From NCBI GenBank assembly GCA_021234155.1, contig JAJEKV010000074.1, forward strand, positions 60,001 to 124,000: 64,000 nt of DNA, written 5' to 3'. Source of the DNA: Isoetes taiwanensis. Taxonomy: Eukaryota > Streptophyta > Lycopodiopsida > Isoetales > Isoetaceae. Position 1 is the first letter of the stretch. Each line of letters begins with the position of its first letter. Below the pieces are notes generated by a model. It worked only from the letters and a program-made list of their open reading frames with translations, did not search any database and was not told the origin of the DNA. Below, one piece after another: positions 30,590 to 44,134 of the stretch. The translations under genes were made by a program, and so were the position numbers.

Positions 30590-33500
30590 AGTCAAGCATG
30601 TGTATAACAATGTGATATTAGGTATTGGTGTGGAGAATAGCTCAATATCTTATAGGGTGGAGTGGTCATGTAATGTACGGGGTTATTTTTGATACAAATG
30701 TTTATGTTTGGATGTTGGAAATGGATGAGTGTAGTTATATAGGATAATAACTTTTGCGTTGAAGTGTCCTACAATAAGGCCATGCATGATGAAGTCTTAT
30801 GTAGTTCTTATGTAGTTGAATATGTGATGAGTGTAGATATACAGGACAATAACTGAGGAGTATTAAGGCTATATGATGTAAAGTCTTATAGAGTTGACGC
30901 AATAGGTTGAAATATATATTTGCCTAAAAAAGAGATGTTATTCTTCCATTTAGGAGGTCCATTCTAATTAAGTCTGGTTTTTTTTTAGCACACCAGCCCT
31001 ACCGGGCCTACAGCCTTTCCTCAAATTCTAGCCTATCCACGTGTAATTTCCACCTCATCAAAATCTAAAGTGGCATCAATCTACACCATTGAATCTCTAG
31101 CTTCATAAATCAAGGGTCGAGAAAATTAGAAAATAGCCAAGAAAATAGAATGGAGATAGGATGAGTCGCAATCCCTCTCCCAATTCCCTATTTTATTTCT
31201 CCTCCTTTCCATTTCTTCCCTGCCTCCTCCGTTTCCTGCTTCTTTCCATCAATTCATCGCCTCTCTGTTTCCATCTTTTTGCTATGGCGTTTTTTTACCA
31301 CGGCTTTGCTCGTTTTTGCATTTTTCCGTGTTCTTACGTAAAGCTTGGGCATTTTTGGGGGCCTTTCACGGCTATGGCAGTCCTTTAATGCATTCGCTGA
31401 AGCCACGGCCGGCTATTTAGAATCTGCAATATTGATAGCTTGCCGTCACCGCCAATCATGTCCGCGATTTGTTCTATTGTGTTATCCTTTCGATTACACG
31501 CACATTTACGGTGTGCGGTGAAGGCTTCTTTAAGCCCGTGGTAGGTGTGTGTGTTGTCCTCGCTTTTTTGGCTTTGCCATCTCATGGGGGCTGTTGTGCC
31601 GCTCTTCTAGACTTCTTGATTGCTTCATCATTGCTCTTAGGTGTTCATTTCCGTAGCATCTTTTGACCGACCGAAAACGGGATTTAGTAGTAAGGTTTTC
31701 ATTGCGAGCATTTTCATTCATTTTCCATCCATTCCCTTTCCATTCATTTTTCCTATTTGTTTCCCCTCAACCAGACGATCTTTCGATCCATGGCCTTGGT
31801 CGTTTTTGTGCCTTTGAGTCTTGTGGCGGAATTATGTTTTGGTGTTGTAGAATGTCGGATGGATTTTGCAAAAGCACTCTTAAATAAGCCTTTAGACTCT
31901 CGGAGGTTTTGTTGGCAGAGCAGGTTTTTACCTGAGTAACTCTTTATATAAATGATGTGAAACAGAGTTGCTTGGGACACTATTCAAATTGAGAACATTT
32001 CAATGGTAATCTTCTTCTTATTGAATTCATTTGTTAAGATATTATGTCTACTGCTAGATGAGTAGACATCTAGGCTTATCATTTAATTATTTGGCGTAAT
32101 TAAATCTGCTTGATAGTTAATTCAGACACATACATCGTTGCTGGTTAAGACTCCATCTTTTATTGCTGCTTTAGAAATCATTTTTATACAGGCCTCAGCT
32201 AGGGAAGGTGATGTTAATGCCCAACGAATGTTTGGTTGATGTGCCAGTCTTCTTGTGTCTTACCTTATTCATGGGTATTACCCTTGCTAGCTGGCCAGGA
32301 TCAGTAGGTATTATCTGGGTTTTTATCTCCAGTTACATCCAAAATGACAGCTCCAGGTTTCCTCCTTTTTCCATCTAGAATTTGCTTAGTCAACCAAGAA
32401 ACAAATCCCGATGTTTGTATGCTGCAGAATATTGTCAATTGTTTCTCTTTGATGTTTTATGAACAATCTAGTTTTACGCCAGGCTAATTTCTTGTGGTTG
32501 CAGCAGTGGAGAAACAAGTACATTTATTCCTAGAGATATTTTCATGTCAAGTCTTAATTTTACGCATTCCTTTGGCAGGATTTATCAGCTGATATTTTCA
32601 CTTACTGGCTCAGACATTTGTAATTAGCACATTTAATAATGGCTTTGGGTCAAACTTGAAGTGTCTGAATCTGGAAGGTAGTATAAACTGTATTATGGAC
32701 AGAGAATTATTGATCCTTGGCAAGGCATGTGAAATGTTGTCTTGTTTCACACATTGCACAAGCTTGTCTTTAAGTAAGTACTTTACTGCTGACTCATTTG
32801 ATTGCTGGCTGTAGATAAAATCTGACACATCGCATATCTCAATTAACATTATTTATCATATGACTTTGGTGATGTGTCACTTTATAGCTCACCATGTGTC
32901 TGCTAATGTATATTATAAAGGCGCACACACCCCACTTGTAGTTAGTTCGTTTTCTCCTGCTTGTATGTTGCTTCTGCTTTGATCACTACCATTTGACAGG
33001 ATCTCTTCTTTCTAGCTATTCAAATACCTCTATAGCATTGTTGTTATTTCTTTTTGCTGTCCGTAATATTGGGAAATGATATGTTTTGGCAGGCAAATGC
33101 AGTTTGTGGTTCAAGCTGAATGTTGCCTACTCTCATAATTGACTAAATTGTGGTTCTGATCATCCAAGGTTGTTTCTACACAGTCCATCTTTTTACTCGC
33201 TTATACATTTTCTTTCATTTGGCTCAGCAGATTCCTTAAGTATTATTGCCCATAACGGGTGTGGCCTTTCGAATCGAAAATTGAGGTTTGTGTATTACTT
33301 GTATTTTTGCATTTATAAAGTTTTATAAACAGGTCCCTCGCGACGCCCCGATAATGCAATTTTAATATATAGCAAGTTCTATGATTTTTTTTCTCAGATA
33401 AGTGAATGTGCTCAACCAACATGCGGGGAGCATCATGCCTGCCGAATCTACGTCTCAAGGCCGAAATTCTAACATTGCGGCACAATATAGGTTTGACAAT

Positions 33501-34570
33501 CTTATTAACACCATAAAATACCGGATGTTATACCCGAATAGACATTTCGAAAGTGTTTGCAAGATGGTGATATAAGGATGACAAGTATGTTTTGTGAGCG
33601 GAAATATTATTAGTACATAATAAAGTGAATGGAATGTTGCAAAAAGAAATATTTATGATATATATGATGTGCTGAAAACATTTCAATGGATATGTAAATA
33701 GTGGCTCGTTACATTTGTGTAATGCGGACACGGCTTGCCAAGAAGTTTTATAAGTGATGCCATCCTTAAGGTAATGCGTTACGCTCTCTAGCACCGCAAG
33801 TTATTTATGCAAGTTATTATATGTATTATTTCTTAATTCAGTTCCAGTTATTTTAAGGGGATTATTCTGTTGCAGCTACCTGTCTTAAGAAGCTTGCATC
33901 TTGACTTATACAATTGTCTGGAGAGGGGGGTATGAAACACCTCATGTAAGCCAACCCTCATAGTGGTGGAAGGTTTTGAAGCAAATCTTTATTTGTCTGG
34001 TAATGCTTAACTTGCCTTTGGCAGGGATGCCTTTGGCAGGGATCAGCATGGAGATCTCTGTATCTTGTCAAGCTCTCTTGCTGCAAAGTTGTTGATAAAG
34101 TGCTTCAAAATTACACACAACTTCTCAAAGGGAGTTGCCACAGTGATTCTATTGTACTTGAACGCAGCAAAACGAGGTTAAGGACAACCATTGTAAAATC
34201 AGAATATTGAAAAAAGGCAATGTCAATAATACTACAACACTCTTGTTGGGCACTTCATTAATTCATTGTCAGAATAGAGTGACGCACATGTGAGTAATAA
34301 CATTTTCTGCATATTAAGGCATGCCATTATACCATAATGTGCTTGATTCAATTTACCATAATGTATATGAAATGTATACGAGAGACATTTAAGCTTCCTT
34401 TATGAAGAGGATTTACTGCCAAAGAGCGAGTACGTAGACAGGTTAAATTGTGGAGAGGTTAACAGCAATTTAGGAATGTTGTTCATGCTACATCACTTAA
34501 ATTTTTTGTTACCACTCCTTAAAAGAGGGCCCCCAAATTAACAATTGTATTATTTTCTTATATTAATGAA
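30590..34570. other. Intergenic sequence, no gene recognised
   Basis: Two pyrimidine-rich leader-like stretches (31190-31280 and 31700-31770) are each followed by an ATGGC context and open frames of 60-75 codons, but no domain or convincing splice chain was seen. 32000-34500 looks like intron or intergenic DNA. Near 30720-30860 'gatgagtgtag' with 'atataggataataact' is repeated twice. Confidence 0.4.
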
Positions 34571-34632
34571 TATGATATCACATCAAATGTGTGGGACATA
34601 ATGGCATCAAATGTGTGGGACATAATGGCATG
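34570..34632 (+). repeat. 26-bp direct duplication
   Basis: 'catcaaatgtgtgggacata' plus 'atgg' is present twice in tandem. Confidence 0.9.
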
Positions 34633-34783
34633 TAAGTTATCTTTACTACTTTTTTCGGAGGGATTGCTCCGTCCTTAGATGGAGGCTTAGTTGTAGAATA
34701 TGCCTTTATATCTCAAAATTCAGGCCATGTAAAGTGACATCTAGCTTAGAATGCGTTGTACTTCACTACATCATTTTCATAAC

Positions 34784-35020
34784 ATTAATAGAACCTAGTG
34801 GAAGTTTGAATCTTTTGGTTATAGCATGAATCATGGGGTCAAGCCTTCGAAACATTAACACACCGAATGGAAGTTTGAATCATTTGGTCATTAATAGAAC
34901 CCAATGGAAGTATGAATCCTTTGGTCATAGCTTGAATCATGTGGTCAAGCATCCAGAACATTAATAAGACCCAATGGAAGTTCGAATCCTTTGGTCATAG
35001 CTTGAATATCGGTCATAGCT
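34784..35020 (+). repeat. Degenerate tandem repeat (aacattaatagaaccYA...)
   Basis: About four imperfect copies of 'aacattaatagaaccca' followed by 'atggaagtttgaatc' and 'tttggtcatagcttgaatca' occur at spacings of roughly 50-65 bp. No coding potential was seen. Confidence 0.7.
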
Positions 35021-35039
35021 CCGGCATTCTTTGAAGCCC

Positions 35040-35870
35040 ATGCTATATACAAGATAAAAAAAACCTTGTATTCAAGCCTAAGAAAACCTTGTAGGCGTAA
35101 GTCGACTTCTTGTATGTAACCGCACTGCACTTCTGTTCACATTATTCAAGCAATTCACCACCACCCGAAAGCAGATCCTAATGTTTACAATTTATCCGGA
35201 TGTTGAAAAGCCGGCCTCTACCCCTAAGTATAAGATCCATTTATACATAATAAAATATAACAAAACAGAGGATCCATTCGTACATAATAAAATAGTTAAA
35301 ACAACATTTGTCCTACTAGAGTTTTGGCATAGTGCCAAGAACTATACTTGTATTCCATGGTTTTATAATAGATAAATAAATATATTGAGAAAATTGCCAA
35401 TGAGTAAAAAGTCACAAACATATGAACAAACATAAACCTAACAAATTTTACCTTGCCAAAGCCTTCTGGTGTGCCTTTTTATTTTTTTTTTTTTTTTTTT
35501 TTTTATAAATTGAAGGCCCAACCATGCCTCTAAAACTGCCAAATTGAGTCATGCAGTGTTTCCAATGTGATGTTGAATAGAGCTTTTTTGTCAAATGGGT
35601 GGAAAAAAAAAAAAAAAAAAAAAACTTTACGATGTAGATCCCATTGTAGAGAAGAATGTAAGTTCCACTATAAATTGTTTGAAATGGCATTTCATAATCC
35701 ATGGCAAAAAAGGTAAACTATGTTAAGTGTTGGCAGATGGCCGTTTCACTAAAATCACTAAAATGTATGTGGAGGAATGTATAATGTTTACTACTTGCTT
35801 TGCATAAAAACTTGTTGAAATAATGTCTGGGTGGTAGTGACCTTATCACAATGTATAGATTTCCTATTGC
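35040..35870. other. Spacer with T- and A-tracts
   Basis: No gene is seen. A T run (35479-35504) and an A run of about 20 (35605-35625) enclose about 100 bp. The paired tracts could be the two ends of a small retroposon or two unrelated tracts. Confidence 0.4.
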
Positions 35871-37325
35871 TGATCAATCTCCTTGTTCAAAGGCATTGAC
35901 AAAAGCACACAATTTTTGTGGGTGCGTGTGCAAAACCCGCGATGAAGTAGACCCCTCTTTGTGGCAGCCTGCTACTTTCCACATGCAGAAAGCAACTTCT
36001 ATCACACCCACTCGGATGTGGATAGGCTGGACCCCTATGTCGATCTATATGATGACATACAGCAGCATACGCAGTTGGGCAGTGTCATACTCCTTGGAGA
36101 CTTCAATACGCGCACCGGGGTAGAACAACCCATGAGATTTGATCCCTTGACTGATGATATATTGCGGTTCGCCCTGCGAAGGAGCTTGGCCATGGACATC
36201 GGATGACAATCAGTCCGCACGCGCTATGGTCGCCGATTGCTTTTGCTCGGCAAATATCTTTGACCACGGTAATCTGCAATGGATCGGGCACAGCTGGCCT
36301 TCCACCCGCAAAAGAGCACTTGTGGCGGGGAAAACCGGGGCGGATCTAGTGTGGTGGACTATGTGTTGGTGCCTGAGCAGGATATGCATGTCATCAAGCA
36401 CTTTCAGGTGGGAACAACTAATAGGGATGAAGAGATCGACTCAGACCACTTACCACTTTACTTAAAGTTGGTTTGGCAGGTTGTGTGAACCCCCGGTGCA
36501 ACAACTCCTCACATGCCTCAGCTATGATTGGATTATGAACATGCAGGGGCTTATGCCCAGATGCTTATAGATGACCTGGCAGAAATTTTGCAATATCCTA
36601 CACTAGAGCAACAGACAAAGGCCGACCGATGTGCTTAGGACTCTTGGCAGAGAGAGGTGCTTTGGGATAAGCCGCCGCGACAGACCTCCGTGAACATAAC
36701 CTTCCCACATAATCAATGGTTTGATGCAGAGTGCAAGGAACACAAACGCCGGCTCGCCAAGTCACGCACCGCTTTCACGCCCACATGTACGGTCGACAAG
36801 ATCGCGATCTTCCTTAAAGCTAAGAAAGCCGGGTACATTGCGGCGCATCAAAGGGAAATGTTTTACCTCTGAGGCGTCACCCCGGGACCTTCACGGCGAA
36901 AGGGTTCTTAGAAAGCCGATTACAGCCCACGGGGAATATCACTCCCGAAGCAGTGGAGGCAATACTTGCAAATAAGCTATACGACCCTCGGGGTGCACAT
37001 GCGGCATTACCTTTGCAAGAAGGCCCGGTGCTGGAAATCACAGATTGGGACGTGGAACAAAGGCTTACGGCGTCTTGCCAATGGGAAAGCCCCGTGACTT
37101 GGATGGTATGCGCGTAATTGCTTAAGTGGGCGGGGCCGTCCATAATACCGGTGCTAGCCGCCTTGTTCAACAAGGCATTACAGAAGGCTTCCCAATCTGC
37201 GGTGGACCAATAGCGAGTTGTTCCCATCTATAAGGCGGTGACCCACACTTTGCCCAACCATTACCGAACAATCATGGTGGGTTCAGGTATTTGCAAACCG
37301 CTGGCCGGGATTCTCGGCGGCGCGA

Positions 37326-38286
37326 TTGGCCGGGCGAGGGCAACAGAGGTGCGGCCCCTCACCCAGCGTGATTGCACCCCGACACTCAACCATTGACCAC
37401 ATCTTCACGTTAATAACTCGATTGAAGACAGCAGAACCGCCGTCGGGATCTATATTGTTGCTTTGTGGATTTTTTGCGAAGGCGTTTGACACTGCGTGCT
37501 CTCGGGAAAAACTATGGGCAAGACTGCAACAACCGGGGGTTCCCTCAGATTTGCGTAATCACGAGCAGGCTGAGCCATATGAAAGATGCTGGGTGGGGTT
37601 TGCAAGCAGACAAGCCAACCATTTGATAGTAGTATCGGGGTTCGCCGGGGATGCCCTCTCTCCCCAACATTGTTTGGGCTTTACATTGATCAATTGGAGA
37701 GTCGGCTTGTCGATAATGGGGGGCGATGGAGCTCACCTTCTCTATCGGATCATCGACGGTTACTATATGCCGATGATGTGGACCTCTTAGCTACACACCA
37801 CCGCCAGACATGCAACGATATCTCGATGCCACGGGCACATATCTCGCCAAGCGACCGATATGCGTCAACCTGGCCAAGACTAAGGTGGTTTTCATATCAT
37901 CTTCACGCCACCGAGGGTCCCTCCTTCGGTTACCAAGGCCGAATGTGGAAGTTGCATCCACATACAAGTATTTGGGAGTGGAGTTTCCTTCTACTATGCA
38001 TTTGGGACACATCCATACGACTACGAAAGTGACTCAGAGATGCTGGAAGGCACTATATGCAATGCAAAACAATAGTCATAGAGCAGAGTTGTATGATTGG
38101 GCCCATCAGTCACACCTGTTCAAGGTCTTAGTAGAGCCTGTCCTTTTATACGGGGTGGAAGTATGGGGCCCAGTAGTATCACTTGCTACTTGGAATGACT
38201 TGGAGCAGGTCCAGAAAGCCTTCTTAGTACGAGCACTAGGGGTGAAGTCCACGAGTCCATATCAAATTCTACTGCAGGAGATGTGA
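37326..38286 (+). pseudogene. LINE reverse transcriptase core, frameshifted
   Basis: Three overlapping frames (37326-37790, 37586-38032, 37810-38286) together cover RT motifs from GSILLLCGFFAKAFDTACS through GCPLSPTLFGLYIDQL and YADD to YKYLGVEF and LVEPVLLYGVEVWGPVV. The motif order and spacing are those of a non-LTR RT. At least two frame changes separate the segments, one between the GCPLSP and YADD motifs. Confidence 0.8.
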
Positions 38287-38296
38287 TTCTTGCCTC

Positions 38297-38710
38297 TTGA
38301 GGGATGCCCTTGATCGCCACATTATCTATTTTCAGAAGGTGGTCAATATGGACGATGCTCGTCTCCCTAAACTAGCTTATATCATGGCAATGGGGCCGCA
38401 GTGCCTCAAGGCCTGCTGGAGGGAAAAGAGAGCTCAATGGTTGGCTAGATGGAATGTGCAGGAGCACAGGTGCATACATGTGCAAACAGAGGCAGATCGC
38501 CATAGCTTGAGGCAATATCTTGACGCTTGCTTCCTCAGCAAGCTTTGGGATGCCAATGCCCTTGAACATGTCAAGGCAAAGACACTATCGCCGCCATATA
38601 AATCCCACATTGGAACGAGGCCCGCAATACTACCTGCGTACCCACTTGCCCATGAAAAGGCGCAGACTCATTGCCTCCATTCGCACAGGGGCACATCATC
38701 TTCGAATTGA
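38297..38710 (+). pseudogene. LINE ORF2 post-RT segment
   Basis: A 137-codon open stretch begins RDALDRHIIYFQKVVNMDD and contains LPKLAYIMAMGPQCLKA. It is the connection between the thumb and the terminal knuckle of the same LINE; the minus-strand copy has the matching DNA at 27600-28000. The stretch ends just before the knuckle, where the frame changes. Confidence 0.65.
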
Positions 38711-39169
38711 GACGAGGCAGATGGATTGGTGAGCCACGCCAGACGAGCTCTCGGCCAATGCCGCCAAAATGGAAGTCATTGAGGATGAATCTCATACCCT
38801 TCAAAGTTGCCCAAAGATATGATCAAATTCTGGACGACGCTTATGCCGAAGTTGGTCGCCCGGCCGGCCGTTACATGTGACATTGAGCACAGCATCCGTA
38901 CGGGTGCTGGGATCATACCTTTAGGAGGTTATGGACATGCGAGATCAGCTATGTCCTCGAGCACACACTTGACATGTATATATACATTGATATATACTTG
39001 TACAGTTTGACAGCATTCTTATTACTGCCACGGTTTTTCCCTCGAAAACCCTTCGGGGCGGGGGTTTTTTAACCCGGACAGTAATAAGTTTGCTGCGCTC
39101 CTTGTGGGTCCCATAGGCCGATTGGCCTCAGTGGACGATAAAAAAATCATTCTTATTCTTATTCTTATT

Positions 39170-40500
39170 CCTAACATTAATTTTGAGAAAAACTTATATA
39201 ATAGATGGCTAGAAAGTCTACTGGGTGCATGGGAAATGCACCCAATGGCTTTGATCTGCTTGATGCTTAGCCGCGAGTAAATCTCACTCCTCTAATACAT
39301 GATAGTACTTACACAAAACTCATGGATATCTTGCATGGTTGGGTTGTCCACATCACCAACTGAATTTCCGAGGTCAATATGGTTATATCCATGAACATGT
39401 GATTAACTGGCAACTATAAGAACACATTAGGTATCCCAGCATATCCAAACTACTCCAACCTTTGAGGTTAGAACCTACAAAGATGGAGCTATGTGTTGGC
39501 TTGTTACCTTTTTAAAAATTGGAGCCGAAGCAACCCAGGCCGTACCTTCTTCATCAGCAAGTTTTGAATGCAACTTGGATTTGGGTTGTTGGTGTGTATA
39601 GGCTGGAGGCTCATTAGAACTGGAAAAGCTTTTGTAAGTCCACATTTGTTTGTAGGAAGGTGATCTTATACACATTTGGGATTTCCAGTATGTATAAGTT
39701 TGGTTTCCAGTATATATAAGCTTGCTGCACATTGATCCACTTTTCATTCTCAGGTGTAATCATGCTCTTCTGCTTTATTTCTATAGAACAAAAGTGGATT
39801 GACACTGCAAGGAGTTTGCATGTAGCACTTTACATTGTCAGTTAACTGGAAGGAGGCAACTCCTTCCAGTTAACTGATCCATCAAAGCAATACCAAACTA
39901 AATAATCTAACATAAATTTGTACCTGGATTGGAGTGAATAGCCAAAAAATAGGACTTGAAGCAATTTCGAAATCATGGCATGCATATCAAGATGCTACAC
40001 ATCCTATTGTAGCCAGAAAAGGGAAAGCTTCAACCTCTACCTCAAAGGATCAGAGATCTCACATAATAAAAGGAGTGCCATTTTACTTAGATATCTTCGA
40101 ACTGAAAAATAAACAAATTTCTTCACATCAGTTTTCTGGAATGACATATACCAGCTTATTCGATATAATAGAGGGGGAGCCAAAGAGACAAACCCATGCT
40201 AGTCATAAGCTGAGTTTGCTGTCTTTGTTTTGTAAAAAGATACCAAGTACAAAAGGTTTTCAAAAGTAAAAACTTTGCATGGAGTTTTTTACCCTTATTG
40301 TTTTTTCTTCTTTAAGAAATTCCTCCAGGTATCAAAGCATATCCTTTTTAAAAACGCAGAACATGCATTAAAGAGCAATTATTAATGTCAAAAACCTGTC
40401 AATGAAACAAAAGATATAGTGAATGTCCCATGCATACCTTCTCATCCTTATCCCACATATTCTCCACAATCTGAGAGATAATAGCTGCTGCATAAACATT
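39170..40500. other. Low-copy spacer
   Basis: No gene is recognised. A perfect hairpin with 17-bp arms lies at 39839-39876. 'ttccagtatgtataag' and 'ttccagtatatataag' are repeated near 39686 and 39709. An open frame at 39934-40269 has protein-like composition but no recognisable family or splice partner. Confidence 0.4.
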
Positions 40501-40525
40501 TAATAGATGAAATGATTAAAAAACA

Positions 40526-40668
40526 GTCCTAAAGTCTTAACTCTTTGAGTTCGATCATTTGCAACTTTAGCAATAAGAATACTAAAATCCTCTGCTCCAC
40601 TACTGTCTTCTAGGAATTGAATGTTGGGGATTGAATTTCTAGAATGGAAATGAAACGGATCGCTGCAC
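40526..40668 (-). CDS. Candidate exon of an unrecognised minus-strand gene
   Basis: On the minus strand a good acceptor ('tactttgtgcag') is followed by an open stretch with DPFHFHSRNSIPNIQFLEDS and SGAEDFSILIAKVANDRTQR. The composition is clearly protein-like, and the alternative frames are full of stops. The downstream donor is weak. It lies on the same strand as the candidate exons at 43559-48920 and could belong to the 3' part of the same gene. No family was recognised. Confidence 0.35.
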
Positions 40669-42849
40669 AAAGTAACAATAAAATACTCAAAGTCTACTTC
40701 TATCTTGTCGTTTTTAGCAGACCCCAATCAGAAGGCAGAGGGGATGAATTAGAGCAGAAACATAATAACACACTCTCATCATAGACAATACTCCCCAGTT
40801 GATAGAATCCTTCATCTTTGCAATTGATGAGGGCTCCAAGAGGGTAATATTGCTCGCAGTAGCCTCATGGTAAGAGTCCATTGAAAATGCAGTAAATTTT
40901 AAGCAGAGCCATTCTAGAACAATTCCTATTGTATGTGTAAGCGAAGCTCAAAAGGTTTGAAAAAATACGAACTTATAAGCTTGAAGTGAATTGCAAACAT
41001 GAAGAAATAGCAAGTTTATATTTCAACAGCTGGCATAAAGCAGCATTAATGAATCAAGGCATGACAGCTAGATATCTATAGAAGTATACAAAAATCTGAA
41101 TTTTTTATAGTATCTTACATCTCGTAGCTGCTCTTCAGATGCTTGCCCATGACAATGGGTCACGTGATTGCCAAATATCAACATATGTATTTTAAGTTGC
41201 AAGCTGATAAGCATGAGACTGATCGACTTTAGGTGCATCTCTTGATGAACTCAATAATATGTGTAGAGTAAGTGATCGGCTCCAGAGTTGCCAATCTTGA
41301 AATGATTTATTCAAATGCATATTGTAGAGCCCATTGTTTTTACAATGTATTCACAATAGAACATCATCTGATTTAAATGAAGAGCAACAATACTCCTGAT
41401 AGCTTCATCCAGATAGTAGTTTACATGTTAGCTTGCATTATAAATGCAAGAGTTAGAGCGCCCCTATGCAAGGGCGTATATCTAGAAAGTTAGGGACAAA
41501 GTTAATTTGGCATAAATTTATGGCAGCCATAAACTGGATCTTGCGCAAAGAACTTGAACGTTGGCAGCAGAATGAATTTCTCACAGATGTATGAAATTAG
41601 ATTATTAAGAGATGTAAATATAGAGCTGAATGGAACTGGCGGGACCTAGAAATCAATGGAAAATGTCTGGACAGACACAAAATAGAAGTCACTTACTAAA
41701 TATACACTCAACTTGTAGGGCAATGTACACTCTTGAATAAAAACAGACCTCAAGCTCCAATGATGTAATGTTCACAATTTTCAGTTTCTCATCCATGTGC
41801 ACCTGCATATTTTTGACAACTTACATTATAGCCCTTCTTGCTGGTACTTGATGATCCCAGATAGCTTGACATTCTATTAACACATACACCATTAATATCC
41901 CTGCTAATTATACCATGCCAATTTAATCCCATGTACAAAATCGACTGAATAACTCTTCATGAAGATGGAATAAATTTTCATACTTGGGTAGCTAATTTCA
42001 AGCTTGCAGGAGCTGGATTGGATGGCTTAGCATCATTTTCATGGGGCCTGCATCTATTTGTTATACCAATCCCTCCAACTCATGGGAGTAAGTCTTCCCT
42101 GCCTCACTTCACATCTCTCAGCTCGTGGTCTTCCAAGGTACATTTAATTCCAGAATCTGCATCTTCTAGGCATCTTCTTAACAAATTATTTATTAGCTTT
42201 CAATTTCAAGGTTTTGCTTCTTGCAGTAGAGATAGATTTTCAGTCATTTTATATATAGAGCATTGAACGGTGTGTGTTTTTCTGCCATACTTCTTGAAAC
42301 GGTATACTGTTTTAGCTGCTCCAACACAAAACTAAGCTCTTTAAGGAGGTGAGATTTCATCAAGCCCATAAGTAAATTGGAGATGATTCTGACCCATAGG
42401 ATCTAGAGATCTTTTGTTGTGCAGAATGGATAATTTTGTTATAGAGTTGACATACATCAACTTCTTTTCGAGATAAAGAATACCACCCTCAATGAATCCT
42501 CCATCATTACCATTTTACATATCTACCTTCTTATTAGTCCATTTTATGTCTGATCAGACCTATGTATATTTTGCTATAATGGCAGCATGGCTGTCAGATA
42601 TTTATTACACTGCCTTGTTGTTAGTAAATGCCAGTTTTAATATAATAGTAGAACGGAGAAGAAAAGAAATAATAATGATATATGAATTGAGTGGCCAGCA
42701 TTGGTCTGACTGATACCTAATATGTTCCTTGTCTTAACAAAATTCCTTTAACATTCATAAGAGCATTTGTAAGAGCGGCAAAGAATGAACAACAACAACG
42801 CTAAGGATACATTCCTATCTTGATACTATAAGCGTCATGCTTGCAGATG

Positions 42850-43110
42850 ATTCCTTTTTTTGATATCTAGAAAAGTTACATAGGCTCAAGAATATCGTTA
42901 AGGACTGCAAAAATTGAATAACACCTTCCATCAATATATTCTTGTCTTAACAAAATTTACATGCAGAAGATTTATGTTTTGATATCCAGAAAGGTTGCAT
43001 AAGCCTGAGCATCTCCTGCTTCCGTAAGAATGTTTGCCTCCATCTTCATCTCAAAGATATGACTTTAAAACTATCTTCCTTGCATAAGAGATGTACGTTC
43101 GTCATTATAG
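42850..43110 (-). CDS. Candidate exon or C-terminus, duplicated nearby
   Basis: On the minus strand near 42980-43065 an open stretch reads EMKMEANILTEAGDAQAYA and then TFLDIKT before a stop. A diverged second copy of the DNA around 'acctttctggatatcaaaa' stands at about 42860-42900 ('acttttctagatatcaaaa'). It could be a terminal exon of the unrecognised gene, but no acceptor in phase was found with confidence. Confidence 0.2.
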
Positions 43111-43558
43111 AATTTCATTGTCAAAGAAGGTACTGTCTTAACCTTGAAGAATCATGACCCATGCAATATGTGCACATGCAGTAATTGAGACAACAAAAGA
43201 AGTGCTAAATTTCTGTCCAGCAATGTTATGCCGCGGTGCATTCATGCTGCCAAAGCCAATATTTCGTTATGACTTTTGATAAATATACAATGATATTTTC
43301 ATGCTTTCATTGAGGAGAATATGTGCATGAGAGGAGAATATGTTAACTCTAGTGCCTGCATTAGAGGAGAATAAACAGGGTTTAAAAGATGGTGAAAATC
43401 ATCTGCACATTTTCCAGTTTTAGATTGTAGAGTCACCATTCTCTAAGAGTTAACCTGGCCTTCTATGCTTCAGTCTAGCTCGACATTCTAAGCTCTAGAG
43501 GTAGCATATCATCAGCTTCAAGCTTGACATATTATGCATATACAAAGAGTACGCAGAC

Positions 43559-43645
43559 CATTAGACACAATCTTCTCGCACTTCTAGAACGATCAGCATG
43601 AGGAATTTGCATTTTCAGAAGAGTGTCAACTGGATAATTTATAAT
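43559..43645 (-). CDS. Candidate exon of an unrecognised minus-strand gene
   Basis: An acceptor 'ctcatctgacag' precedes 29 codons in phase 0 that read IINYPVDTLLKMQIPHADRS and RSARRLCLM, ending at a GTCTGC donor. The exon is phase-compatible with the upstream candidate at 44023-44134, which ends in phase 0. I do not recognise the protein. Confidence 0.4.
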
Positions 43646-44022
43646 CTGTCAGATGAGATTCCTTACAGATATATGTACATGGCAAAGTTCATTGATAGAA
43701 AAGTTAGGTGCTTGTTAGGCATAAAGGAATAAATGCAAGAACAGTTCTTTGTATCTCTCAGGAAATACTGTAAATGAGCTGAAAAATAAAAGTTTGACAT
43801 GGATGTAGCAACGATTCATGGTTAGTACTTATCGAGAGGGTATTCCTAAAAATGATTTAAATAGATGTTGAAGCAACCCTCTAAACATACATCTACTCTA
43901 AAACAAAACAGATAAAATTCATAGCAATGATAAATAATATACATTGGGCTTATGTCTCTGTAAAGGAAACGAAATGCAACATCATGGCATAAATTTACCC
44001 TAATCATATTGCAGAGACCTAC

Positions 44023-44134
44023 CTTTATATCATTGCTTGTATTTCTGGCCTTCGCCACAGCTAGATTGATCTTGGTCTCTAATGTTGCAGCCCATGGGCA
44101 AACTAAACCCTCATGAAAATTAAGAATCTTCATA
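44023..44134 (-). CDS. Candidate exon of an unrecognised minus-strand gene
   Basis: The exon ends in a strong donor (AAAG|GTAGGT) and reads MKILNFHEGLVCPWAATLET then KINLAVAKARNTSNDIK. It begins with one base that completes the two-base overhang left by the exon at 44399-44540, so the two join in frame, and it leaves phase 0 for the exon at 43645. This agreement of phases over three exons is the main argument that a real gene, living or dead, lies here. Confidence 0.45.

Larger units (their letters stand above)
35880..39168 (+). mobile_element. LINE, family 2, copy B (5'-truncated)
   Basis: This is homologous to 27045-30330 but in plus orientation, starting within the endonuclease at 'gggtgcgtgtgcaaaa'. 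Visible in order are: CYFPHAESNFYHTHSD and GDFNTRTG (36096-36120); SDHLPLYLKL (about 36440-36470); an RT start DHIFTLITRLKTAEPP (37397 on); AKAFDTACSREKL; RRGCPLSPTLFGLYIDQLE (about 37640-37695); a YADD-encoding stretch near 37763-37780; NLAKTKVVFISSS; KYLGVEF; LVEPVLLYGVEVWGP; and a broken knuckle region at 38660-38870. The 3' hairpin is at 39035-39070, then an ATTCTT-type tail at 39148-39168. Several frameshifts make it non-functional as read. Confidence 0.85.

Noticed and set aside
31161-31900. Possible small secreted-protein exons after ATGGC contexts
   Set aside because: The frames are short and rich in F/S/L from pyrimidine-rich DNA, and no consistent donor/acceptor chain could be built.
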